Below are positions 45,601 to 52,820 of a stretch of 64,000 nt of DNA, piece after piece (position 1 is the stretch's first letter; each line of letters starts with the position of its first letter). The translations under genes were made by a program, and so were the position numbers. The notes beneath the pieces are model-generated. The model made no database searches. It was not told the origin of the DNA and saw nothing but the letters and a program-made list of their open reading frames with translations. Origin of the DNA: Bacteroidaceae bacterium (GTDB lineage Bacteria > Bacteroidota > Bacteroidia > Bacteroidales > Bacteroidaceae); contig JAGCPD010000010.1 of assembly GCA_017645305.1 (NCBI GenBank), positions 62,001 to 126,000 on the forward strand, read 5' to 3'.

Positions 45601-45762
45601 GACCCCGCCCGCCTTTTCAAGCTGGCTTTGTCATTGCAAAAATAAGTAAATTTTTCAATCATTTATCTTTTTAGCAAAAAAATATCAAAAAAAAAACATC
45701 GTTTTGCCAAATTCTACTATAAAACGAGCCAAAAGCCAAAGCAAAAAATGAGGCAAAAAAAT

Positions 45763-45838
45763 CACTTAAGTGTTTTGTCAAAAACAGTTAAGTATTTTTG
45801 GAGTAACACTTAAGTGTTTTGAAGGAAATACTTAAGTG
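45763..45838. repeat. Ladder of four palindromes at exact 22-bp period (CACTTAAGTG type)
   Basis: CACTTAAGTG (45763), CAGTTAAGTA (45785), CACTTAAGTG (45807) and TACTTAAGTG (45829) start exactly 22 bp apart. With flanking A and T runs each unit approaches AAACACTTAAGTGTTT. The spacers (GTCAA, GGAGT, GAAGG) are unrelated. The remainder of the 45843-46100 stretch has no gene and no further repeat that I can see. Confidence 0.8.
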
Positions 45839-46102
45839 TTTCTAAAACGGGTATTTCCCCCTAATAAGAACGCACTGGAATCAAGTGACAAAATGAACAG
45901 AATGTACCTAAATATCAGGGAGTTACAAAAAATAGCGGATGGCCTCAGGGACAAAAAAAAGAAAAGTTTTCCCCTCCGTAAGGAATGCTATGTTCGGCAA
46001 GAGCGTTAGTAATCAAGCAGAATGGGAAAAACATAATTTGTATTTATATTGCAGCGTTTGGGGTTGTAAAAATTGACTTATACTGATTTCACAGGTTTTT
46101 CC

Positions 46103-46134
46103 TTTGCATTTTTAGTCTCTTATTTGTATCTTTG
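46103..46134 (+). promoter_or_regulatory. Canonical promoter of the DUF4886 gene
   Basis: TTTG (46103-46106), 20 bp, TATCTTTG (46127-46134): both elements at consensus spacing. An AGGAG (46148-46152) six bases before the ATG is a rare Shine-Dalgarno-like element for this phylum. Confidence 0.8.
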
Positions 46135-46158
46135 CAGTCCATAAAAAAGGAGTAAAGA

Positions 46159-47622
46159 ATGAGAACTATACGCTTCCTATTCATAATGACGGTTACTTTA
46201 TCTGCTCTTTGCACAAAAGCGCAAGAGGAGATATTATCAGAACCTGTCAGAAAGGATACAATAAAACTGCTCACTATTGGCAATAGTTTTTCGCAAGATG
46301 CGGTGGAGCAGTACCTTTATGAACTAGCCAATGAAGTAGGCGTACAGATGATTATTGGCAATGCATACAAAGGCGGACAGAGCTTGGAACAGCATTGGAC
46401 AGACCTTACACAAGAACATGACGTTTATGAATACCGCAAAGTGGTAAACGGAATCCGCACCAACACCCCACACGCGCTGCTCCCACCTATTATTACGGAT
46501 GAACAATGGGACTTTATCAGCTTTCAACAAGCCAGCCATTATAGCGGTCTGACTACTACGTATGAGCCTTTCCTGTCGCAACTCATTCAATATACCGATA
46601 GTATTAAGACCGGGCAGGATGTGCGCTATGGGTGGCACATGACCTGGGCTTATTCAAAGGACTCTAATCATGGCGGATTTGCCAACTATGGCCGGCAACA
46701 GGAGGTGATGTATGACAGCATACGTTATGCGGTACAATGGACGCTGATTCTGCACCCGGAGTTCTCCTTCAACGTCCCCTGTGGTACAGCCATTCAAAAT
46801 GCCCGTACTACATATCTGGGTGATAACATGAACCGAGACGGATATCATCTGGACTTGAAAATCGGACGCTACACGGCTGCCTGTACATGGTTGGAAACCC
46901 TCACGGGTATCTCCCCCGTAGGCCTGAACTACAAACCAGAAGGAGTGGATGATGCTGCGGCTCATGCCTGCCAAGTGGCCGCTCATGCAGCCGTTCAGAA
47001 GCCTTACGAGGTGACAAACCTGAAGAATGAGAGTTTCAATGTGCTGAATGATATCACTCCTACAGGACTTATAAAATTAAACTTTGGGGAGAAAACAGAA
47101 GAAAAAAACTGGAACAGTATCACCCCCGCCATGCGTACCTTCACTTGGATTACAGATACCAACAACAATGTTACCGGCATTACACTGACAAACTCTAATG
47201 CCTTTCTGGGTACGAACATGAACGGAGCAACTTATACAACAACCAATATGTTGATGCCCAGCAGCGTTTCACAGTCCTGCATGTGGGGGTACGCTGCAGA
47301 AACCTTCGGAAACCAAAAACCGAAAGAATCCTGCTCTCTAACATTGGGACACATGAACCCTAACCTGAGATACGACTTCACCTTCTTTGCATCACGACAG
47401 GATTGTCAAGATTGGCGCGAGACACAATTCACACTTCAAGGCGAAAAGGTTTACACCGATGCCGTAGAGGCATCCAACAATTCGAACCACACAGCTTTTA
47501 TAAAGAACGTAAAGCCCACGCCAGAAGGAAAAATTGTACTTACTATAGCACCAGGCAGAAAAAACAGAAGCAAAAATAAATTCTATTATCTTAACGCCTT
47601 GACGATAAAAGCGCACAAGTAA
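46159..47622 (+). CDS. DUF4886 (SGNH-hydrolase-like) secreted protein
   Basis: 487 residues with a signal peptide (MRTIRFLFIMTVTLSALCTKA). The N-terminal ~270 residues are a DUF4886 domain: block I LLTIGNSFSQDAVEQYLYEL (~32) with the likely nucleophile Ser, FISFQQASHYSG (~118), and the late DGYHLDLKIGRY (His, ~233). The C-terminal ~200 residues (from ~295) form a beta-rich module with galactose-binding-like strands. SGNH enzymes deacetylate or de-esterify glycans; substrate unknown. It has its own canonical promoter and a heptamer array at its end. Confidence 0.82.
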   Translation: MRTIRFLFIMTVTLSALCTKAQEEILSEPVRKDTIKLLTIGNSFSQDAVEQYLYELANEVGVQMIIGNAYKGGQSLEQHWTDLTQEHDVYEYRKVVNGIRTNTPHALLPPIITDEQWDFISFQQASHYSGLTTTYEPFLSQLIQYTDSIKTGQDVRYGWHMTWAYSKDSNHGGFANYGRQQEVMYDSIRYAVQWTLILHPEFSFNVPCGTAIQNARTTYLGDNMNRDGYHLDLKIGRYTAACTWLETLTGISPVGLNYKPEGVDDAAAHACQVAAHAAVQKPYEVTNLKNESFNVLNDITPTGLIKLNFGEKTEEKNWNSITPAMRTFTWITDTNNNVTGITLTNSNAFLGTNMNGATYTTTNMLMPSSVSQSCMWGYAAETFGNQKPKESCSLTLGHMNPNLRYDFTFFASRQDCQDWRETQFTLQGEKVYTDAVEASNNSNHTAFIKNVKPTPEGKIVLTIAPGRKNRSKNKFYYLNALTIKAHK

Positions 47623-47642
47623 CATTGAACATTGAACATTAT
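47622..47642 (+). repeat. Heptamer array (ACATTGA word) after the DUF4886 gene
   Basis: ACATTGA, ACATTGA, ACATTAT at a 7-bp period, beginning with the last base of the DUF4886 stop codon. The next gene's ATG (47649) follows six bases after. Confidence 0.7.
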
Positions 47643-47648
47643 AATAAT

Positions 47649-48134
47649 ATGGAACAACAAAAACAAATTCAGATTCAGTTCCGTCTCGTAGATGTACAGG
47701 AACTGCAGTTTGTAAACCTTTCTAAACAATGGCCTGAGGGCGAGTTACAGGTAAATAACCAACTGCAATTTAATTGTGATACAGAAAAACGTATCGTAAG
47801 ATGCGTTACGAATTTTGAGTACAAAAAGAACGATATCACTCAATTGATTCTGGGAGTTCAGACCGTATTTGAATTTGCTCGCGAAGGGTGGAGCGCAATG
47901 TACGACCTGAATGGCGACCAATGGATACTGCCTGTGGGGCTTGTACAGCATATTGCCGATATGACCATCGGTGCCGCTCGTGGCATTCTTGCCATCCGTA
48001 GTGAAGAAGCTGGTCTGCCAAAACAGATTCTACCCCTTATCAATCCTGGACAGATATTACAGAACAACATCAGCTTCAAGCGAATACCGCAGACAAAGAC
48101 AATGCCTATAGGAAATTCTGGCGGAAATGCATGA
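47649..48134 (+). CDS. SecB-like small cytoplasmic protein
   Basis: 161 residues from the ATG at 47649 (MEQQKQIQIQFRLVDVQELQ). The frame is open to 47625, but those codons are heptamer-array DNA. No signal peptide. A beta-rich first half (TDIVRCVTNFEYKK-like, ILGVQTVFEFA) is followed by ILPVGLVQHIADMTIGAARG and a helix ending PLINPGQIL. That order, with the buried Leu-Pro-x-x-Asn near the end, resembles SecB-type chaperones, which hold preproteins for export. The similarity is by eye only. Confidence 0.5.
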   Translation: MEQQKQIQIQFRLVDVQELQFVNLSKQWPEGELQVNNQLQFNCDTEKRIVRCVTNFEYKKNDITQLILGVQTVFEFAREGWSAMYDLNGDQWILPVGLVQHIADMTIGAARGILAIRSEEAGLPKQILPLINPGQILQNNISFKRIPQTKTMPIGNSGGNA

Positions 48135-48195
48135 TTTTTTTCACGCTTGACAAAATAAATCCATTTATTCTGTTCTCACTTAATCGATTTTTTCG

Positions 48196-48203
48196 TAATT
48201 TTG
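48196..48203 (+). promoter_or_regulatory. tRNA-Arg promoter -7 box
   Basis: TAATTTTG, 16 bp before the first base of the tRNA. Confidence 0.6.
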
Positions 48204-48219
48204 CACCCACAAAAGAAAA

Positions 48220-48291
48220 GCCCCTGTAGTTCAATGGATAGAACAACGGTTTCCTAAACCGTCGATCCGGGTTCGATTCCCGGCGGGGGTA
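48220..48291 (+). tRNA. tRNA-Arg (anticodon CCT)
   Basis: All four arms fold: acceptor GCCCCTG / CGGGGGT (with G-T pairs), D arm GTTC / GAAC, anticodon stem ACGGT / ACCGT with loop TTCCTAA (CCT at 48253-48255), and T arm CCGGG / CCCGG with TTCGATT. It reads AGG. The discriminator is A; no CCA is encoded. It carries its own promoter. Confidence 0.95.
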
Positions 48292-48297
48292 CTTTTT

Positions 48298-48415
48298 GAA
48301 TTGAAAATTCGATAATTGATAATTGATAATTCAAAATTAAGAATTGAATTTCGAAAAGTGAAAAAGTGAAAAGTGAAAAATGAGTATTAGGCTTTAGGCT
48401 TTTGACTTTAGTTTT
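48298..48415 (+). repeat. Three different heptamer arrays in a row between tRNA-Arg and korA
   Basis: First, an ATAATTG array (48312-48332, with looser units to 48353). Second, an AAAAGTG array (48354-48382), with one unit of 8 bp. Third, a TAGGCTT array (48388-48415: TAGGCTT, TAGGCTT, TTGACTT, TAGTTTT). Each has its own word but the same 7-bp period. They fill most of the 166 bp between the tRNA and the korA ATG. No -7 box clearly consistent with the consensus is seen after them. Confidence 0.75.
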
Positions 48416-48457
48416 AGATGGTATTAGTGAAAATTTAGATTCAACAAGAAGAAAAAA

Positions 48458-50293
48458 ATGGAGATTAAGGAAAAGAAATCTGTGGTAGTAAGATTTTCTG
48501 GCGATTCGGGCGACGGTATGCAGCTGGCTGGAAATATTTTCTCTACGGTTTCCGCTACCGTAGGAAACAGTATCAGTACATTCCCCGATTATCCTGCAGA
48601 TATTCGCGCTCCGCAGGGCTCGCTGACAGGTGTGAGCGGTTTTCAGGTTCACATTGGTGCAGAACAGGTCTATACTCCTGGAGACCTGTGTGATGTTTTG
48701 GTAGCAATGAACGCCGCTGCGCTGAAGACGCAGTACCGCTATGCCAAGCCCGATGCCGCTATCATCATCGATACCGACAGCTTTGGACCGAAGGATTTGG
48801 AAAAGGCACAGTTTAAGACGGAAGACTATCTCGGCGAGATGGGCATTGACCCCGACCGTGTGATAGCCTGCCCGCTCACCACGATGGTGAAGGATTGTCT
48901 CTCTGACAGCGGAATGGATGTGAAGAGCATGTTAAAGTGCCGCAACATGTTTGCGCTGGGTCTGGTGTGCTGGCTGTTTGACCGTGACTTGGACGTCGCA
49001 TTTAACTTCCTGAAAGAGAAGTTCGCCAAGAAGCCCGGTATTGCAGAGGCTAACATTAAGGTTATTCAAGCAGGATACGACTACGGGCATAACACACACA
49101 GCAGTGTGGCGAATGTCTATAGAATAGAAACAAAGAATAAGGTACCCGGACGTTATATGGACATCACGGGTAACAAGGCTACGGCATACGGCTTTATTGC
49201 AGCAGCAGAGAAGGCTGGGCTGAAGCTCTATCTGGGTTCCTATCCCATCACACCTGCAACAGACGTCCTGCATGAACTCTCTAAGCACAAGAGCCTGGGC
49301 GTCGTTACCGTTCAGTGCGAGGATGAGATAGCCGGTTGTGCCAGTGCCGTCGGTGCTTCTTTCGCAGGAGCCTTGGCTGTTACAAGTACATCTGGACCTG
49401 GTATCTGCCTGAAGAGTGAGGCTATGAATCTGGCTGTAATCATGGAGTTACCCTTAGTGGTACTGGACGTTCAACGTGGCGGTCCTGCAACGGGTCTGCC
49501 CACCAAGAGCGAACAGACCGACCTCCTGCAGGCACTCTTCGGTCGTAACGGCGAGAGCCCCATGCCTGTCATCGCTGCTTCCAGTCCTACCGATTGTTTT
49601 GATGCAGCATACGCAGCTGCCAAGATGGCGCTGGAGCACATGACACCTGTCATCCTGATGACCGATGCCTTTGTTGCCAACGGCTCTGGAGCATTCAAGC
49701 TGCCTAACCTTGCTGATTATCCAGCCATCAATCCTCCATACGTTCCTGAGGAACTCAAGGGCAGTTGGACACCCTATATGCGTAACGCAGAAGGTGTACG
49801 CTACTGGGCAGTGCCTGGTCGTGAGGGCTTCGAGCATATTCTGGGCGGACTGGAGAAGGACGACAAGACGGGTGCCATCAGTACCAACCCCGAGAACCAC
49901 GACCTGATGACTCGCAAGCGTCAGGCAAAGATAGATGCCATCCCTGTGCCCGACCTCGAGGTGCTGGGTGACAAGGACGACGCAGAGTTGCTCATTGTCG
50001 GTTTCGGTGGCACATACGGACATCTGCATGCCGCAATGGACGAGATGCGTGCTCAAGGCAAGAAGGTCGCATTGGCACACTTCAAGTTTATCAACCCGCT
50101 GCCCAAGAACACAGCCGAGGTGCTCAAGAAGTACCCGAAGGTTGTTGTGGCAGAACAGAACATGGGACAGCTTGCAGGTTGGCTCCGCATGAAAGTCGAT
50201 GGCTTCGTGCCCATGCAGTTCAACCAAGTCAAGGGTCAGCCGTTCGTTGTGAACGAACTTGTTGCAAACTTCACGAAGTTAGTTAAGAGTTAA
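48458..50293 (+). CDS. korA: 2-oxoacid:ferredoxin oxidoreductase, fused gamma-alpha subunit (KorA)
   Basis: 611 residues. The N-terminal ~190 residues are the gamma domain (FSGDSGDGMQLAGNIF; IRAPQGSLTGVSGFQVHIG) and the rest is the alpha (pyrimidine-binding) domain (GSYPITPATDVLHELS; SGPGICLKSEAMNLAV). With KorB it makes 2-oxoglutarate:ferredoxin oxidoreductase, producing succinyl-CoA and reduced ferredoxin. The substrate is inferred from the two-subunit fused architecture. The last codons (KLVKS-stop) run into a heptamer array that starts the four-helix-bundle cassette, which now separates it from korB. Confidence 0.9.
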   Translation: MEIKEKKSVVVRFSGDSGDGMQLAGNIFSTVSATVGNSISTFPDYPADIRAPQGSLTGVSGFQVHIGAEQVYTPGDLCDVLVAMNAAALKTQYRYAKPDAAIIIDTDSFGPKDLEKAQFKTEDYLGEMGIDPDRVIACPLTTMVKDCLSDSGMDVKSMLKCRNMFALGLVCWLFDRDLDVAFNFLKEKFAKKPGIAEANIKVIQAGYDYGHNTHSSVANVYRIETKNKVPGRYMDITGNKATAYGFIAAAEKAGLKLYLGSYPITPATDVLHELSKHKSLGVVTVQCEDEIAGCASAVGASFAGALAVTSTSGPGICLKSEAMNLAVIMELPLVVLDVQRGGPATGLPTKSEQTDLLQALFGRNGESPMPVIAASSPTDCFDAAYAAAKMALEHMTPVILMTDAFVANGSGAFKLPNLADYPAINPPYVPEELKGSWTPYMRNAEGVRYWAVPGREGFEHILGGLEKDDKTGAISTNPENHDLMTRKRQAKIDAIPVPDLEVLGDKDDAELLIVGFGGTYGHLHAAMDEMRAQGKKVALAHFKFINPLPKNTAEVLKKYPKVVVAEQNMGQLAGWLRMKVDGFVPMQFNQVKGQPFVVNELVANFTKLVKS

Positions 50294-50309
50294 GAATTAA
50301 GAGTTAAGA
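50282..50309 (+). repeat. Left 28-bp heptamer array of the four-helix-bundle cassette
   Basis: GTTAAGA, GTTAAGA, ATTAAGA, GTTAAGA. It includes the last four codons and stop of korA. The ATG of the four-helix gene follows after four bases. Confidence 0.85.
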
Positions 50310-50313
50310 AAGA

Positions 50314-50688
50314 ATGTCTCAAGATATGCTTATAGACAAGCGCTCTTATCTGTTTGCACTTCGGATAGTGAAAGCTTATAAGTATCTTACAAAACAGCAG
50401 AACGAATACATTTTGTCTAAACAGATGCTTAGAAGTGGAACATCCATAGGGGCTATGATGCGAGAGGCAAAGTTTGCGCAAAGCCGTGCAGACTTTGTCA
50501 ACAAAGCATCTATTGCCTTGAAAGAAGCAAATGAAACTCTTTATTGGCTGGAACTATTACATGACAGTGAATACATTGACGAAAAAACATTCAATTCAAT
50601 TTATATCGAGGCAGATGAGATAACAGCCATTTTAGCCTCCATAGTAAAATCAACAAAAGAGAACACAGAAAAGTATGATAATGCTTAA
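50314..50688 (+). CDS. Four-helix-bundle protein of the 23S rRNA intervening-sequence (S23) family
   Basis: 124 residues. Matches the S23 / TIGR02436 pattern: RSYLFALRIVKAYKYLTKQQ (10-29), ILSKQMLRSGTSIGAMMREA (~33-52), SRADFVNKASIALKEANET (~57-75) and YWLELLHDSEYI. The family was first found inside intervening sequences of Leptospira 23S rRNA; its diversity-generating relative Avd binds RNA and the reverse transcriptase. Here it sits alone between two subunit genes of one enzyme, framed by inverted 28-bp arrays. No DGR template or reverse transcriptase is nearby. Function unknown. Confidence 0.9.
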   Translation: MSQDMLIDKRSYLFALRIVKAYKYLTKQQNEYILSKQMLRSGTSIGAMMREAKFAQSRADFVNKASIALKEANETLYWLELLHDSEYIDEKTFNSIYIEADEITAILASIVKSTKENTEKYDNA

Positions 50689-50696
50689 AGTGTTTT

Positions 50697-50724
50697 TCTT
50701 AACTCTTAACTCTTAATTCTTAAC
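50697..50724 (-). repeat. Right 28-bp heptamer array of the four-helix-bundle cassette (inverted)
   Basis: On the plus strand TCTTAAC, TCTTAAC, TCTTAAT, TCTTAAC, that is GTTAAGA and one ATTAAGA on the minus strand. It starts eight bases after the four-helix stop codon and ends five bases before the korB ATG. Confidence 0.85.
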
Positions 50725-50729
50725 TGAAT

Positions 50730-51719
50730 ATGTTTACATCAAATGATTATAAGAAAGGACAGCCGAGGTGGTGTCCTGGATGTGGTGACCACTTCTTCCT
50801 GGCCAGCCTGCATAAAGCTATGGCTGAGATAGGTGTTGCACCTTCGCAGACAGCTGTCATCAGTGGTATCGGTTGCTCCAGCCGTCTGCCTCACTATATG
50901 GCCACATATGGCATGAATACCATTCATGGGCGTGCCGCAGCTATTGCTACAGGAACCAAGATAGCCAACCCAAACCTTACCGTATGGCAAGTTAGTGGCG
51001 ACGGTGACGGACTGGCCATTGGAGGTAACCACTTTATTCATGCCAACCGCAGAAATATAAACCTTAATATGATTCTGCTTAACAACCGCATCTACGGTCT
51101 GACGAAGGGACAGTACAGCCCCACCAGCCCTCGCGGGTTTGTCAGCAAATCATCGCCCTATGGAACGGTAGAGGATCCATTCCGCCCCGCAGAGCTCTGT
51201 TTCGGCGCACGCGGTCACTTCTTTGCCCGTGCCGTGGCCACCGATGCTCCTGGCACTGTGGAAGTGCTGAAGGCTGCCTATGAGCACAAGGGTGCCAGCG
51301 TCTGCGAGATTCTGCAGAACTGTGTTATCTTTAACAATGGAACACACGATGCAGTCTATGATAAGGCTGGCCGTACCAAAAATGCCATATACCTGAAACA
51401 CGGTGAGAAGATGCTGTTTGGAGAAAACAACGAATACGGAATCGTGCAGGACGGCTTTGGCGTGAAGGCTGTGAAATTGGGTGAAGACGACTACACAGAG
51501 GCTGACATCCTGATTCACGATGCCAAATGCGAAGACAACACCCTGCAACTGAAACTGGCTGAAATGGAATGGCCCATTGCCTTAGGTGTGATACGCGATG
51601 TAGAGGCTCCCACCTATGACGACAGCGTCACCGCTCAGATAGAGGAAGTCAAGGCAAAGAAGAAGTACCACAACTTCGCTGAACTGCTGGAAACCAATGA
51701 TATTTGGGAGGTAAAATAA
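50730..51719 (+). CDS. korB: 2-oxoacid:ferredoxin oxidoreductase beta subunit (KorB)
   Basis: 329 residues. The thiamine-diphosphate subunit of the enzyme with KorA. CPGCGDHFFLASLHKAM (~12-28) and GIGCSSRLPHYM (~50) open the fold. The TPP/Mg motif is SGDGDGLAIGGNHFIH (~90) continuing to LNNRIYGLTKGQYSPTS (~112). Downstream is a strong bidirectional terminator. Transcription presumably reads through the inserted four-helix gene, which has the same orientation. Confidence 0.9.
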   Translation: MFTSNDYKKGQPRWCPGCGDHFFLASLHKAMAEIGVAPSQTAVISGIGCSSRLPHYMATYGMNTIHGRAAAIATGTKIANPNLTVWQVSGDGDGLAIGGNHFIHANRRNINLNMILLNNRIYGLTKGQYSPTSPRGFVSKSSPYGTVEDPFRPAELCFGARGHFFARAVATDAPGTVEVLKAAYEHKGASVCEILQNCVIFNNGTHDAVYDKAGRTKNAIYLKHGEKMLFGENNEYGIVQDGFGVKAVKLGEDDYTEADILIHDAKCEDNTLQLKLAEMEWPIALGVIRDVEAPTYDDSVTAQIEEVKAKKKYHNFAELLETNDIWEVK

Positions 51720-51728
51720 CAAAAAACA

Positions 51729-51759
51729 AAAAAACCGCTCTTTCACGGAGCGGTTTTTT
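51729..51759. terminator. Bidirectional intrinsic terminator after korB
   Basis: AAAAAACCGCTC-type left arm, 7-base loop, GAGCGGTTTTTT right arm; the six G/C-rich pairs are 51735-51740 with 51748-51753. A-run and T-run on both sides let it serve korB and the converging gene that ends at 51765. Confidence 0.92.
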
Positions 51760-51764
51760 GTTTG

Positions 51765-52799
51765 TCAGAAAAGTCTGTGTGAGAAAGTGATGCTTACTAC
51801 AGGCCAACACTTGAATTTCTTAATCGTACTGACCATATCCCCGACCTTTCCGGGAATGTCGGTAACATCACGGGTAAGGTCGATACGCTGCGGCTCCTGC
51901 TCAACCCATCCGTCACCTGTTTCGTTGAACCTGTCCATATCCCATGAAATCATGTCAAAATCGTCTGTATTATTTACACGATATACATTATCTATATAGA
52001 CATGTGGAGAGCCGCCCATAAACATAACACCAGCATCTATAGCCATATTAAACCGATGGTCGCGAGACAGTGCCGTGGTATAACCGACTCCTATGTAAGG
52101 ACGAAACTTACTGACTGTCATCTCTGCCTTGGCCTGATTGTTTTTATCGGGCACCATAATAGCCTTGCTACCATCGGGGAAATATCCCATATGAGCTCCC
52201 ATCATACGTGTTTCCAGCAACCTGTCCTCCATTCCTTCGAACGACATGTTATGCTCCCTTCCATGTGAATCCTCATAGCGGAACAATGCCTCACCTTTGC
52301 AGGCCTTGATATACATGCTGTTATACATATTCACGCCCACAAGTGTAGTATTGCCTGAAGGAGCATTCAATGCCTCACCTATCGTAGATGGACCGATATA
52401 GAAGCCAAGAGTCACATTCCAATGCTTATTGTTCTTGAACGGCATTATGTCAACAAGAAACTTGAACTGAGCCCAAGTGGGCTTCATCTTCATATCAATG
52501 TTATCCTGAATCTCTTCACCGGTGAAATAAGACATCATATCCTTCATACGGCGCAACTTGTCTGCAGAGACGTCACCCATAAAGTTGACACCAAAATTAC
52601 TATTAATAGTAAACTTTGGCATATAGGTAAAACCCGTACGCAAGCGTACATAATCCCCCACTGGCATAGCAATGTCTGCACCAATACCTGTACTTGACAC
52701 ATTTACGCCAAGGTCCATGTGCTTGAAATAATCCTGAGCGGATACGCCAAGCGTTGCAAATAGACCTAAAAATACAAGAAAACTTCTAACCTTCATCAT
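51765..52799 (-). CDS. Outer-membrane beta-barrel protein, last gene of the surface cluster
   Basis: 344 residues. A signal peptide (MKVRSFLVFLGLFATLGVSA; two adjacent ATGs) precedes a barrel: GVNVSSTGIGADIAMPVGDY, FRPYIGVGYTTALSRDHRFN and a terminal SITFSHRLF. A long Met/Asp-rich loop region (~90-200) lies between the strands. It starts 21 bp after the InlB-repeat gene and is probably co-transcribed with it. Function unknown. Confidence 0.8.
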   Translation of the reverse strand: MMKVRSFLVFLGLFATLGVSAQDYFKHMDLGVNVSSTGIGADIAMPVGDYVRLRTGFTYMPKFTINSNFGVNFMGDVSADKLRRMKDMMSYFTGEEIQDNIDMKMKPTWAQFKFLVDIMPFKNNKHWNVTLGFYIGPSTIGEALNAPSGNTTLVGVNMYNSMYIKACKGEALFRYEDSHGREHNMSFEGMEDRLLETRMMGAHMGYFPDGSKAIMVPDKNNQAKAEMTVSKFRPYIGVGYTTALSRDHRFNMAIDAGVMFMGGSPHVYIDNVYRVNNTDDFDMISWDMDRFNETGDGWVEQEPQRIDLTRDVTDIPGKVGDMVSTIKKFKCWPVVSITFSHRLF

Positions 52800-52820
52800 A
52801 TAAGTTAATTAGTAGATTAG

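Larger units (their letters stand above)
50282..50724. mobile_element. Candidate mobile cassette: S23 four-helix gene bracketed by inverted heptamer arrays
   Basis: A 443-bp unit lies between korA and korB, genes normally adjacent. Its ends are 28-bp arrays of the GTTAAGA heptamer in opposite orientations, each with one ATTAAGA variant. The left array reads A-A-B-A. The right array, on the opposite strand, reads A-B-A-A. Only the S23-type gene lies between them. No transposase is present. The unit sits in the same orientation as the operon and leaves korA's stop intact. Mobility is inferred from position and symmetry only. Confidence 0.55.

Noticed and set aside
45763..45838. Possible CRISPR array
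   Set aside because: The units are 10-16 bp palindromes with 5-bp spacers, far too short for CRISPR repeats and spacers, and no cas gene is present.
49454..50227. 257-codon minus-strand frame opposite korA
   Set aside because: Shadow of a well-conserved oxidoreductase gene; the translation is Cys/His-rich without pattern.
50314..50688. Four-helix protein as the Avd part of a diversity-generating retroelement
   Set aside because: No reverse transcriptase, template repeat or variable-repeat gene is near it.
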